DNA of 64,000 bases from Emticicia sp031378345 (GTDB lineage: Bacteria; Bacteroidota; Bacteroidia; Cytophagales; Spirosomataceae): NCBI GenBank assembly GCA_031378345.1, contig JANNDY010000013.1, positions 62,001 to 126,000 on the forward strand, written 5' to 3'. Numbering within the stretch: position 1 is the first letter of the stretch; the number at the start of each line of letters is the position of its first letter. The notes beneath the pieces are model-generated. The model saw only the letters and a program-made list of their open reading frames with translations, made no database searches and was not told where the DNA came from. A program made the translations under genes and the position numbers. Positions 43,159 through 50,500 of the stretch are shown here, piece by piece.

Positions 43159-43224
43159 TAAATTTGATTAAATTGAAGGAGCATTACGCAAAATATGTGT
43201 GGATTATTTATGATATTCATTTAA
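43159..43224 (+). other. Possible remnant of a gene start (promoter, SD and MCGLF)
   Basis: A TAAATTTG box, an AAGGAG Shine-Dalgarno sequence (43177-43182) and ATG-TGT-GGA-TTA-TTT run together, but the frame stops after nine codons inside the 3' end of the opposite gene. An MCG start is typical of class II amidotransferases such as asparagine synthase. It may be a truncated remnant or coincidence. Confidence 0.2.
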
Positions 43225-43623
43225 AAAATCACCTTTGGGCATAAATTCTAAATCTTCAACCGATTGATTGAAGTAGTAAACCCAAGCAGTATAGATTTTG
43301 TTGTCATTTTTCAGTTCAACTTGTGTTTGTTTTCTGACATATTCCGAATGTGCAGTATCCATTGGATTATATTCTTCATATTTATCCAAAAGATTAAACA
43401 AATTCTCTGGCTCAATTAATCTATAAAGTTCACCTCTAACAATATATTTTTCACCACTTTGACAAGGAATTATGCCTGGATAATAATCTACCATATACAT
43501 TTTTGCAGCCATTCTTGCCTTGCCCATATATTCGGCATATTGTTTTACCCATTGATGGGATTCTACGTCGCCATATTCGCTTAAAAGTGTTCCGTAAACA
43601 AATAGATACTGATTCTCTTTCAT
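43204..43623 (-). CDS. Gamma-glutamylcyclotransferase-like (AIG2/GGCT) protein
   Basis: A 139-residue protein beginning MKENQYLFVYGTLLSEYGD; YGTL near residue 10 is the substrate-loop signature of the GGCT/AIG2 fold, and VRGELYRLIEPENLFNLLDKYEEY supplies the matching second half with the conserved Glu region. It would cyclise gamma-glutamyl amines to 5-oxoproline. It is the last gene of a compact operon, four bases after the TPR gene. Function is inferred from the fold; many members are uncharacterised. Confidence 0.85.
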   Translation of the reverse strand: MKENQYLFVYGTLLSEYGDVESHQWVKQYAEYMGKARMAAKMYMVDYYPGIIPCQSGEKYIVRGELYRLIEPENLFNLLDKYEEYNPMDTAHSEYVRKQTQVELKNDNKIYTAWVYYFNQSVEDLEFMPKGDFLNEYHK

Positions 43624-43627
43624 TGAT

Positions 43628-44182
43628 TTACTTTGATGTATTTCTTATATTACCTAAAAACAGCATTTTTAATAATGATTTGGATTCTAAATCACCCAAT
43701 TTTGCTGCAATTTTAAGGCTTTTTTCTGCACTTTCAAAATCTCCACGCCTAAATTCTAATTCTCCAATTAATCTGAGTACTCTAAAGTTCTTATCGAGAT
43801 ACATTCTTGAAGCTCTTTTTAGTTCAAATAGGGCATTTTCATAGTTTTCAAGATTAAAATAACATATTGCTTTTTGATGATATGCCTCAGCAATAGAATT
43901 GTCTATTCGTAAGGTTTTTTCAAAATCCTCTAAGGCTGCTTCCCAGTTTTCAAAATAAAAATGACATTTTGCTTTATAAAAAAAGGCAGTTGCCGATTTA
44001 GGATATTTTATAACAATTTGTTCAAAATAACGAAATGATTTTACAATATCCCCTACATTAAAAAGCAGAATTCCTTCCTCAAAAAGTGTTTCATCTCTTT
44101 CTTGGGGAGTTATATCATTTCCTAAAGTAATGCGTAGGTAAATATATAGGAAAAAAGGTATGCCGATGAGCAAAGCCTCCAT
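43628..44182 (-). CDS. TPR-repeat membrane protein
   Basis: A 184-residue protein with one N-terminal membrane segment (MEALLIGIPFFLYIYLRITL) and four or so tetratricopeptide repeats (FRYFEQIVIKYPKSATAFFYKAKC and following; SIAEAYHQKAICYFNLENYE). TPRs mediate protein-protein contact, so it may be a membrane scaffold. No catalytic domain is seen. It sits between the MmcQ/YjbR and GGCT-like genes with 3- and 4-base gaps. Confidence 0.85.
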   Translation of the reverse strand: MEALLIGIPFFLYIYLRITLGNDITPQERDETLFEEGILLFNVGDIVKSFRYFEQIVIKYPKSATAFFYKAKCHFYFENWEAALEDFEKTLRIDNSIAEAYHQKAICYFNLENYENALFELKRASRMYLDKNFRVLRLIGELEFRRGDFESAEKSLKIAAKLGDLESKSLLKMLFLGNIRNTSK

Positions 44183-44185
44183 TTT

Positions 44186-44536
44186 TTAAAGATTTTTAAG
44201 TTCCTCTTGTAACTTTTTAGTCAAACTATGTGCCACAATTTTATAGGATTCGTCAATCCATTCACGTAAAAGTGCATCCTTGATTGTACCATCAAAATTT
44301 ACAGAATTCCAATGGATTTTATTCATGTGATAAGCCCCCTCAACAGCTTGATATTCAGCTCTAATTTCTTGATTTTTTTCAGGAAAGTTTTTTAGACTTA
44401 ATCTTGAAAAATCAAAGCCAGTTAAGGCAAACATTTTGCCCATTACCTTATAAACCAAAGTGTCAGGACCAAATGGTAACTCTTCGGTAACACCTTTTTT
44501 GGACAGGCAATATTCTCTAAATGTTTCTAAATTCAT
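44186..44536 (-). CDS. MmcQ/YjbR family protein
   Basis: A 116-residue protein starting at MNLETFREYCLSKKGVTEE. The family pattern is ELPFGPDTLVYKVMGKMFAL, KNFPEKNQEIRAEYQAVEGAYHM and NKIHWNSV, with the C-terminal DESYKIVAHSL. The fold resembles a double-wing DNA-binding domain, but the biochemical role is not known. The ORF extends upstream over the small membrane-protein gene; this start leaves a 2-base gap to that gene, consistent with an operon. Confidence 0.9.
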   Translation of the reverse strand: MNLETFREYCLSKKGVTEELPFGPDTLVYKVMGKMFALTGFDFSRLSLKNFPEKNQEIRAEYQAVEGAYHMNKIHWNSVNFDGTIKDALLREWIDESYKIVAHSLTKKLQEELKNL

Positions 44537-44538
44537 CG

Positions 44539-44736
44539 TTATTCCCTTGTTGCACAGCGAGTTACCATAATTATCAAACATATAATAAACATTACAATCG
44601 AAATTTTATTAATTCCGTGCATCATTTTCAAATTGAAACTATGCGGATAATGTCCTTCTTTGTCTTTTTGAAAAACTCTGAAAAAATAAGAAAAAACTGG
44701 ACCAATTGAAAAAAAATTTTTGATTTTATTTAACAT
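44539..44736 (-). CDS. Small membrane protein (DUF6728-like)
   Basis: A 65-residue protein with one or two hydrophobic stretches. The C-terminal half NLKMMHGINKISIVMFIICLIIMVTRC resembles a small conserved family in Cytophagales with the pattern FNLRxMHGINxIS. The N-terminus IGPVFSYFFRVFQ may be amphipathic. Its stop lies 2 bases before the MmcQ/YjbR start, and the two are translated in different frames, which supports it as a real first gene of the operon. Function is unknown. Confidence 0.7.
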   Translation of the reverse strand: MLNKIKNFFSIGPVFSYFFRVFQKDKEGHYPHSFNLKMMHGINKISIVMFIICLIIMVTRCATRE

Positions 44737-44764
44737 TTTTTTTGATTTTTAAATATGCTGTTAA

Positions 44765-44827
44765 AATCCGTGTCACAGTTGATAGATTTAAATTTATCGC
44801 ATAATTTATAACTAAAACGTGACGCGG
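44765..44827. repeat. Intergenic element AATCCGTGT...GTGACGCGG
   Basis: CCGTGTCAC and GTGACGCGG can pair with one mismatch across a 42-base AT-rich loop. It lies between ispG and the small membrane-protein gene. It resembles the element at 4462-4492. Confidence 0.4.
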
Positions 44828-44836
44828 AATATTTTT

Positions 44837-46816
44837 TTATTCCAAGACCTCTTGCTCAAACCAACGACCATCTTCTTTGATAATTTCTAAAAGTTCATCA
44901 ACAGCATTATCGGCATGAACAGATTTTTTTACTACATTTTGCCCACGATACAGTGCTATTTTGTCTTTTCCGATTCCTACATAACCATAATCAGCATCTG
45001 CCATTTCGCCTGGTCCATTGACAATACAACCCATTATTCCAATTTTAACTCCTTTTAAATGGTCGGTACGCTTGCGAATCATTGCTGTTGTTTCTTGCAA
45101 ATCAAACAATGTTCTACCGCATGAAGGGCAACTAATATATTCGGTTTTGCTCATGCGAGTACGAGCTGCTTGCAAAATACCGAACGAAATACTATTGTAC
45201 GCTTTAAGTCTTTCTAATTTTGCTTCTTTACCTTGTAATTTGGTCAAATCAAGTAATATTCCATCGCCAAAGCCTTCAATTAAAACTCCTCCAAAATCTG
45301 TTGCTGCAAATAGTGTAACATCATTTTCAGAAATATTACCAAATTGTTTTCTCAAAACAACTGGATTTTTTAGATTAACAGTTAGTAATTGAAAGTAAAA
45401 ACTTCTTAATTCTATCATTGCAGCCTGAGTTTCGGCTTTTGCAATAATGATAAAATTGGGTAAATTTTTAATGTATTCAATAAATATAGGTGTCAAATCA
45501 TCAATGCTTACTTCTACAAAATTGATTGTTAAATGTAATTGTTTAGCTGGATTGAATATTTCTTCGACAGAAAACAAAGGAACTTTGTTAGTTTTGTCGT
45601 TTTGCAATAGCCATATTTCATAATCCAAAATTTCTTTCAAACCATTGGGAAGCATAAATGGAATTTGCTTTTTTCCTGAATAAATATAATCTGCACCCAA
45701 ATCATTCATTCGCCATTTGTCGGGCAAAGGCAAGTAAAAATAGCCAATCGCACGCAAATCTTCATAATCGTTGACATCAATTTGAGAATAATCTGCAATT
45801 ACACGAGGTACATTTACGGCACCAAAATTACCAACTTCATAAGTTGAACGTCTTTGGTAAGAATAAGGATTTATTGGTGAACCGTTTTCTTTTTTAATGC
45901 TATTATTGAGATTAACATTTCTTTCTAAGTACCTATCAATCAATGACTTAGCCACAGGAGCTTCAAATTCTGGGTCTTCAGTTAAACTCACTCTAACTGT
46001 ATCACCAAGTCCATCTTCGAGTAAAGTACCTATACCCATTGCAGATTTTATACGACCGTCTTCGCCCTCGCCAGCTTCTGTAACCCCCAAGTGCAAAGGA
46101 TAAGGTTTCAGTTTTTCTTGGTCTAATCTATGTGCCAACAAACGATAGGCCTGCACCATCACCTGAGGGTTTGAAGATTTCATCGAAATGACAATGTTAT
46201 AATAATTTTCATCTTCACAAATTCTCAAAAACTCTAATGCTGATTCGACCATTCCGAGGGGTGTATCGCCATATTTGCTCAAAATTCGGTCAGAAAGAGA
46301 GCCATGATTTGTACCAATTCTCATGGCAGTGCCATATTCTTTGCAAATTTTTATTAAAGGTAAAAACCTTGCACGAATTCTTTCAAGTTCAAAAGTATAA
46401 CTATCTTCAGTATAATCAATTATTTCAAAACGTTTTTTGTCAGCATAATTTCCTGGATTTATTCTAACTTTTTCTACAATTCGTGCGGCCAATTCTGCTG
46501 CATTTGGAGTAAAATGAATATCTGCAACTAAGGGAACTTTGTAGCCTCGTTTATTTAATTCATTCTTGATATTTTCGAGATTTTGTGCTTCCTTCACACT
46601 TGGGGCTGTAATTCTGACTAATTCACAGCCACTTTCAATCATTCTGATGGTCTGTTCTACCGAACCAATTGTGTCCATTGTGTCAATAGTTGTCATTGAT
46701 TGCACACGAATTGGGTAATCAGAACCCATGTAAAGGTCGCCGATTTTTACTTGGTTGGTTATTCTTCGAGAATATTCGGTTAATGAATTACAATACTTTT
46801 TTTCAGAATCAAGCAT
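44837..46816 (-). CDS. ispG: 4-hydroxy-3-methylbut-2-enyl diphosphate synthase (long form)
   Basis: A 659-residue IspG/GcpE of the MEP isoprenoid pathway. The N-terminal TIM barrel begins RRITNQVKIGDLYMGSDYPI and has VQSMTTIDTMDT, PLVADIHFTPNAA and RIGTNHGSLSDR. A middle insertion (about 320-530) is the extra A* domain found in Bacteroidota, Chlamydia and plants. The reductase domain carries the [4Fe-4S] ligands in YISCPSCGRTLFDL and MGCIVNGPGEMADADYG. It needs ferredoxin or flavodoxin as donor. A TAAATTTG box lies about 85 bases upstream. It is transcribed alone. Confidence 0.97.
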   Translation of the reverse strand: MLDSEKKYCNSLTEYSRRITNQVKIGDLYMGSDYPIRVQSMTTIDTMDTIGSVEQTIRMIESGCELVRITAPSVKEAQNLENIKNELNKRGYKVPLVADIHFTPNAAELAARIVEKVRINPGNYADKKRFEIIDYTEDSYTFELERIRARFLPLIKICKEYGTAMRIGTNHGSLSDRILSKYGDTPLGMVESALEFLRICEDENYYNIVISMKSSNPQVMVQAYRLLAHRLDQEKLKPYPLHLGVTEAGEGEDGRIKSAMGIGTLLEDGLGDTVRVSLTEDPEFEAPVAKSLIDRYLERNVNLNNSIKKENGSPINPYSYQRRSTYEVGNFGAVNVPRVIADYSQIDVNDYEDLRAIGYFYLPLPDKWRMNDLGADYIYSGKKQIPFMLPNGLKEILDYEIWLLQNDKTNKVPLFSVEEIFNPAKQLHLTINFVEVSIDDLTPIFIEYIKNLPNFIIIAKAETQAAMIELRSFYFQLLTVNLKNPVVLRKQFGNISENDVTLFAATDFGGVLIEGFGDGILLDLTKLQGKEAKLERLKAYNSISFGILQAARTRMSKTEYISCPSCGRTLFDLQETTAMIRKRTDHLKGVKIGIMGCIVNGPGEMADADYGYVGIGKDKIALYRGQNVVKKSVHADNAVDELLEIIKEDGRWFEQEVLE

Positions 46817-46901
46817 AAAATTATTTATGAATTTTAGATTAGGAATGACGAATTAACAAATCTTTCAAGTGATGTCATTCAATAACAACCTTATTTTAAT
46901 A

Positions 46902-46909
46902 CAAATTTA
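46902..46909 (-). promoter_or_regulatory. Candidate -7 box (TAAATTTG) of ispG
   Basis: A TAnnTTTG match on the reverse strand, 85 bases before the ATG at 46816; no clear -33 partner. Confidence 0.3.
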
Positions 46910-47005
46910 GTTATGAATATAACGAGTTTAATGATGGAATGGTTGAAAAATTTTCAAAGTATTCTTAAACTCTTCATTTTCTGAGTATTTTGGATATTTT
47001 TTTGG

Positions 47006-47013
47006 TAATTTTG
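47006..47013 (+). promoter_or_regulatory. Candidate -7 box (TAATTTTG) of queE
   Basis: A TAnnTTTG match 20 bases before the ATG at 47034, overlapping the in-frame upstream extension and therefore supporting the downstream start. Confidence 0.4.
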
Positions 47014-47033
47014 TGGAAATTTTAGTTAAAAAA

Positions 47034-47645
47034 ATGAATTTGACAAACACTTCACTTCCAATTATGGAAGCATTTTATACATTACAAGGGGAAGGATTTC
47101 ATGCAGGAAAAGCTGCTTATTTTATACGTTTGGGAGGATGTGATGTGGGTTGCGTTTGGTGTGATGTAAAAGACTCTTGGGATGCGTCAAAACACCCACA
47201 ACTCTCTGTTAGTCAAATAGTTAGCGATGCGAAATCTCATTCTGGAAGGCTTGCTGTAATTACTGGAGGCGAACCATTAATGTATGATTTGGAAGAATTG
47301 ACAATTGCTTTAAAAGAAGAAGGTTTTCAAACAAATATAGAAACTTCAGGAGCATATCCAATGTCTGGAAAGTGGGATTGGGTTTGCTTTTCACCAAAAA
47401 AATTTAAGGAAGCATATCCAAGTATTTTTGAACAAGCAAATGAACTAAAAACAATAATTTATAACAAGTCAGATTTTGCTTTTGCTGAAAAATATGCAAA
47501 ATTAGTAAACTCTCAATGTGAACTTTTGCTTCAACCTGAATGGGGAAAACAAGATAAAATGTTGCCCTTGATGATTGAATATGTAAAGCAAAATCCAAAG
47601 TGGAGAATTAGTTTACAAACACATAAGTTTATGAATATTCCTTAA
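47034..47645 (+). CDS. queE: 7-carboxy-7-deazaguanine synthase
   Basis: A 203-residue radical SAM enzyme starting at MNLTNTSLPIMEAFYTLQGEG. The cluster motif is RLGGCDVGCVWCDVKDSWD (C-x3-C-x2-C), followed by ITGGEPLMYD and IETSG. QueE converts carboxy-tetrahydropterin, the product of QueD, into carboxy-deazaguanine on the way to queuosine. Length is that of the compact Bacteroidota form. FolE and QueD are encoded about 24 kb away. Its stop abuts that of the opposite FAD reductase gene. Confidence 0.95.
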   Translation: MNLTNTSLPIMEAFYTLQGEGFHAGKAAYFIRLGGCDVGCVWCDVKDSWDASKHPQLSVSQIVSDAKSHSGRLAVITGGEPLMYDLEELTIALKEEGFQTNIETSGAYPMSGKWDWVCFSPKKFKEAYPSIFEQANELKTIIYNKSDFAFAEKYAKLVNSQCELLLQPEWGKQDKMLPLMIEYVKQNPKWRISLQTHKFMNIP

Positions 47646-48770
47646 TTATTGCGTTTCAAGCACTTTTCCATGTGTAAGTTTTATTATTGGAGGGAGAAAA
47701 AAAGGAGCTATTTTCAAAAAACTTATAGCAATGTTTGAGTTAAATTCATTTCCAAAAAGTTTTTGTAATTGCCGTCCTCGCCACAATCGGTTTTTAAAAT
47801 TCAAATTCCATTGGTCAGCATAACTATTTTCTAACTCTTCGCGAGAAATATTATTATTTAAAAATTCACCAACCAAATTAGCAGCCAAAATACCTCCAAT
47901 AATTGCCATTGACATTCCATTTCCAGCCAATGGAGTTATTAATCCTGCCGCATCGCCCACCATTAGAATATGTTTTTCAACTGCCTTTTTTTTCACAAAA
48001 GTAATTTCATTGATTACTTCTGGTTTTGGAAATAAAAATTCTGAATTTTCAAAAATATGTTTCAAATATGGATTTTTTGATAAAATCTTTTCTTCCATTT
48101 CTTGAATTCCACTACTTTGTCTTAAATTTTCACGTTCTGAAAGATAACATAAACAATATTTATCATTTTCAATGGCAGAAATTCCGCAATAACCCCCATC
48201 AAAATTATGAAGGGCTATTAAATCTTTGGGGAAATTATATTTGATATGATATTTTACTCCAATATAGGCAGTTTTTTGTTTTGGAATATATCGATTAAGG
48301 CTTTTATCTAATTTTGCACGCTTGCCATAAGAACCAATAATTATTTTTGATTCAAAAGTTTGATGATTATTGGTTTCTATGAAAAACTTTTCATTAATCT
48401 TTTGAACTTCCTCTACACTCGAGTTTAATTCAAAAGTAACTCCCTTTCTTTGGGCTAATAAAAATAATTCGTTATCAATTGTATAGCGGCTGATGCCAAA
48501 ACCTCCCAATTTTAGTTTAGATTCTACTGTTTTTCCATTAATTGCAGATAATTGAAATTTTTGAATTTTAGATGCCCCAAGTGCATCAAGATTTAAACCT
48601 TTATTTTCTAAATAAGGTCTTACTTCATTTGAAATATATTCACCACAAACCTTGTGGAATGGGTATATGTTTTTCTCAATAACAAGTACCCTAAAGCCTT
48701 GCAGAGCAAGCTCAATAGACGTTGTTAGTCCACCAAGCCCGCCACCGATAATGATAGCATCAAATTGCAT
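47646..48770 (-). CDS. FAD-dependent oxidoreductase, geranylgeranyl reductase-like
   Basis: A 374-residue flavoprotein. The N-terminal FAD fold is DAIIIGGGLGGLTTSIELALQG; next come FHKVCGEYIS and the second FAD motif MVGDAAGLITPLAGNGMSMAI. This GxCGE and GDAAG(x)xxPxxGxG combination is typical of the geranylgeranyl reductase/UbiH-related group, which acts on isoprenoid or polyketide-like substrates. A neighbouring function is not evident: the next gene upstream on this strand is a PAP2/haloperoxidase. The substrate is unknown. Confidence 0.85.
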   Translation of the reverse strand: MQFDAIIIGGGLGGLTTSIELALQGFRVLVIEKNIYPFHKVCGEYISNEVRPYLENKGLNLDALGASKIQKFQLSAINGKTVESKLKLGGFGISRYTIDNELFLLAQRKGVTFELNSSVEEVQKINEKFFIETNNHQTFESKIIIGSYGKRAKLDKSLNRYIPKQKTAYIGVKYHIKYNFPKDLIALHNFDGGYCGISAIENDKYCLCYLSERENLRQSSGIQEMEEKILSKNPYLKHIFENSEFLFPKPEVINEITFVKKKAVEKHILMVGDAAGLITPLAGNGMSMAIIGGILAANLVGEFLNNNISREELENSYADQWNLNFKNRLWRGRQLQKLFGNEFNSNIAISFLKIAPFFLPPIIKLTHGKVLETQ

Positions 48771-48827
48771 AATTTTTATAGATTCACTCTCAATTTTTAT
48801 AGTAGCAAAGGGGTATTTACAGAAAAA

Positions 48828-50291
48828 TTAATTTCTATATCGCAAAGATAAGGCATTTTTTCCAACAATTTTACCAACTTCTTCACCTTGTTCAATTCCA
48901 TCTCTAAAATGGATTCCTCCATAAACCCTCGAAATGCTACATTCACGAGCCGCACTCCAAAATGAGGGGAAAGTTTTTGGTGGACCAACAAAGTATTTTG
49001 AGTAATCAATAAAACTAATACTTTCGCCTATTTTGGCAGTCAAAACAGTAGCCATTGTAGAGCTTTGTGCCGAATGTCCCGAAGGAAATTCAGGAAATGG
49101 CGGTGTTAGCAACGCTGGTTCCCATTGATTATCAATATATTTTTTAATAAATGCAATTGGGCGTATAAGATTATATTGAAATTTCAATTTCCAAGTTGCA
49201 ATAAAAGCATCATTGAGAGCTATAGACAAATTACTAAAAAGCTCAGTTGAATAACCGAGCGTTACAGGATTTTGTTTTAAAACTTGTGCCAAAATCGAAA
49301 TCGAATGACCTGGTGCAGTATAAGTATAAGTAGCGGCATCGTCCCAAAAGTTGGCAATTTGTAGTTTTTCGCTATTAGGATTTACTTGTTTTGAAATATT
49401 ATATACTTCCATTGCCATTTTGTAGAAAGGCGAATTTGGATAAATCGAAAACTCAACTTTGGGCTTTATGTCTATTTCGACTTGATTTTCTTTCAAAAAA
49501 GTTCGGTTATTTCCCCAATTTGGGTGAAGTGGTCCAGTATTTTCTAAATCTGCCACACGATTTATTTCAAAGCAAGATTGGCATTTAGGTAATTTGTAAG
49601 CCATATTATAGGTACGCATAAATGCTTGATGCCCACCATCAGATTTCGAATATTCATAAATCCAATAGGCAATTTTTGCACCATACAATTTAGATTTTTT
49701 CAATGTTTCGGCTGAAACTTTATTGGCATAAAAATTATTTACAGTATCGTTTAAAGCATAAACTTTTTCCATCCATATATACGGAGCATTGATAAAAAAC
49801 TTATCAACCAACTTAAAAATTGAGGCATTTGTAGCAATTGCCGCATTAAAATTAGTTGAATCAATTTTCAAGGTATCGGGTTTTTGAAATTCTTGTAATT
49901 GACCCGAAAGAGAAATATTATCTTTATAAACAGGCAAAATCGCTTCATACGCAGCCAAATTGATATATGCCATATTTCGAGCTGCCACACAAGGTGTATT
50001 CCCAAGTGTTTGTTCAACCAATTCAAAAATCAATTCATGCCACCTAACCAATAAATCTGAATTGGCATAATTATATATTTTTACTGGCTCAACTTTCACA
50101 TAAGTTGGGGTTCCAACTTGTGGAACTTGAACCTCAATAATTTCAGTAATTGGTACTACAATTTTTTCAGTAGTTTTTTTTTTTGTCGAAGTTTTAGGTT
50201 TTGGTTGGCTTGTTGATTTTGCAGGTTTTGTTTGTGCAAAACAATAAAAACAACTTAGGGAAAGTATTAATATAAATAAGTTTTTTTTCAT
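48828..50291 (-). CDS. Vanadium-dependent haloperoxidase/PAP2-like secreted protein
   Basis: A 487-residue protein starting at MKKNLFILILSLSCFYCFAQ, a signal peptide; the ORF runs 19 codons further up without sense. A low-complexity Lys/Thr/Pro segment follows (about 20-50). The catalytic domain has HSISILAQVLK, then EFPSGHSAQSSTMATVL and SRVYGGIHFRDGIEQGEEVG, the PSGH and SRxxxGxHxxxD phosphate/vanadate sites shared by PAP2 phosphatases and vanadium haloperoxidases. Length fits the haloperoxidase side. Secreted; phosphatase versus halogenating activity cannot be told. Confidence 0.85.
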   Translation of the reverse strand: MKKNLFILILSLSCFYCFAQTKPAKSTSQPKPKTSTKKKTTEKIVVPITEIIEVQVPQVGTPTYVKVEPVKIYNYANSDLLVRWHELIFELVEQTLGNTPCVAARNMAYINLAAYEAILPVYKDNISLSGQLQEFQKPDTLKIDSTNFNAAIATNASIFKLVDKFFINAPYIWMEKVYALNDTVNNFYANKVSAETLKKSKLYGAKIAYWIYEYSKSDGGHQAFMRTYNMAYKLPKCQSCFEINRVADLENTGPLHPNWGNNRTFLKENQVEIDIKPKVEFSIYPNSPFYKMAMEVYNISKQVNPNSEKLQIANFWDDAATYTYTAPGHSISILAQVLKQNPVTLGYSTELFSNLSIALNDAFIATWKLKFQYNLIRPIAFIKKYIDNQWEPALLTPPFPEFPSGHSAQSSTMATVLTAKIGESISFIDYSKYFVGPPKTFPSFWSAARECSISRVYGGIHFRDGIEQGEEVGKIVGKNALSLRYRN

Positions 50292-50345
50292 TTTTGGGGA
50301 AGATTTTATGACATTTATCAAACTATTCTTGAAAATAATTTCGTA

Positions 50346-50353
50346 CAAATTTA
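50346..50353 (-). promoter_or_regulatory. Candidate -7 box (TAAATTTG) of the PAP2-like gene
   Basis: A TAnnTTTG match on the reverse strand, 54 bases before the ATG at 50291; the -33 position is not matched. Confidence 0.3.
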
Positions 50354-50382
50354 ATTTATTTCTTCACTAAAAAAAAACAATG

Positions 50383-50390
50383 TAATTTTG
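50383..50390 (+). promoter_or_regulatory. Candidate -7 box (TAATTTTG) of polA
   Basis: A TAnnTTTG match 110 bases before polA, leaving a leader that contains the palindromes at 50417-50479. Confidence 0.35.
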
Positions 50391-50416
50391 GACATTGAAA
50401 CCTCGGCTTCCCTCGG

Positions 50417-50479
50417 TTACTATGATAGTAAAAACTACGGTGAGCCATTCGTAAATCGTCATAGCACGGGCGACCCCGT
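50417..50479. repeat. Palindromes upstream of polA
   Basis: TTACTAT-G-ATAGTAA (50417-50431) and ACGGG-CGAC-CCCGT (50466-50479) are perfect stems, with CGTAAATC repeated nearby (50450 and 50480). The stretch is more GC-rich than its surroundings and resembles the intergenic palindromes at 25047-25256 and 23517-23551. Confidence 0.55.
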
Positions 50480-50500
50480 CGTAAATCCTAATTAAAAATA

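Noticed and set aside
43503..43844. A 113-residue forward ORF opposite the TPR and GGCT-like genes
   Set aside because: It spans the junction of two real reverse-strand genes in antisense and has no domain.
44765..44827. Long hairpin after ispG as a strong terminator
   Set aside because: The 42-base loop, single mismatch and lack of a U run make a normal terminator unlikely, so it is listed as a repeat.
45018..45392. A 124-residue forward ORF opposite ispG
   Set aside because: It lies wholly inside the antisense of a well-conserved gene, with no promoter box or recognisable domain.
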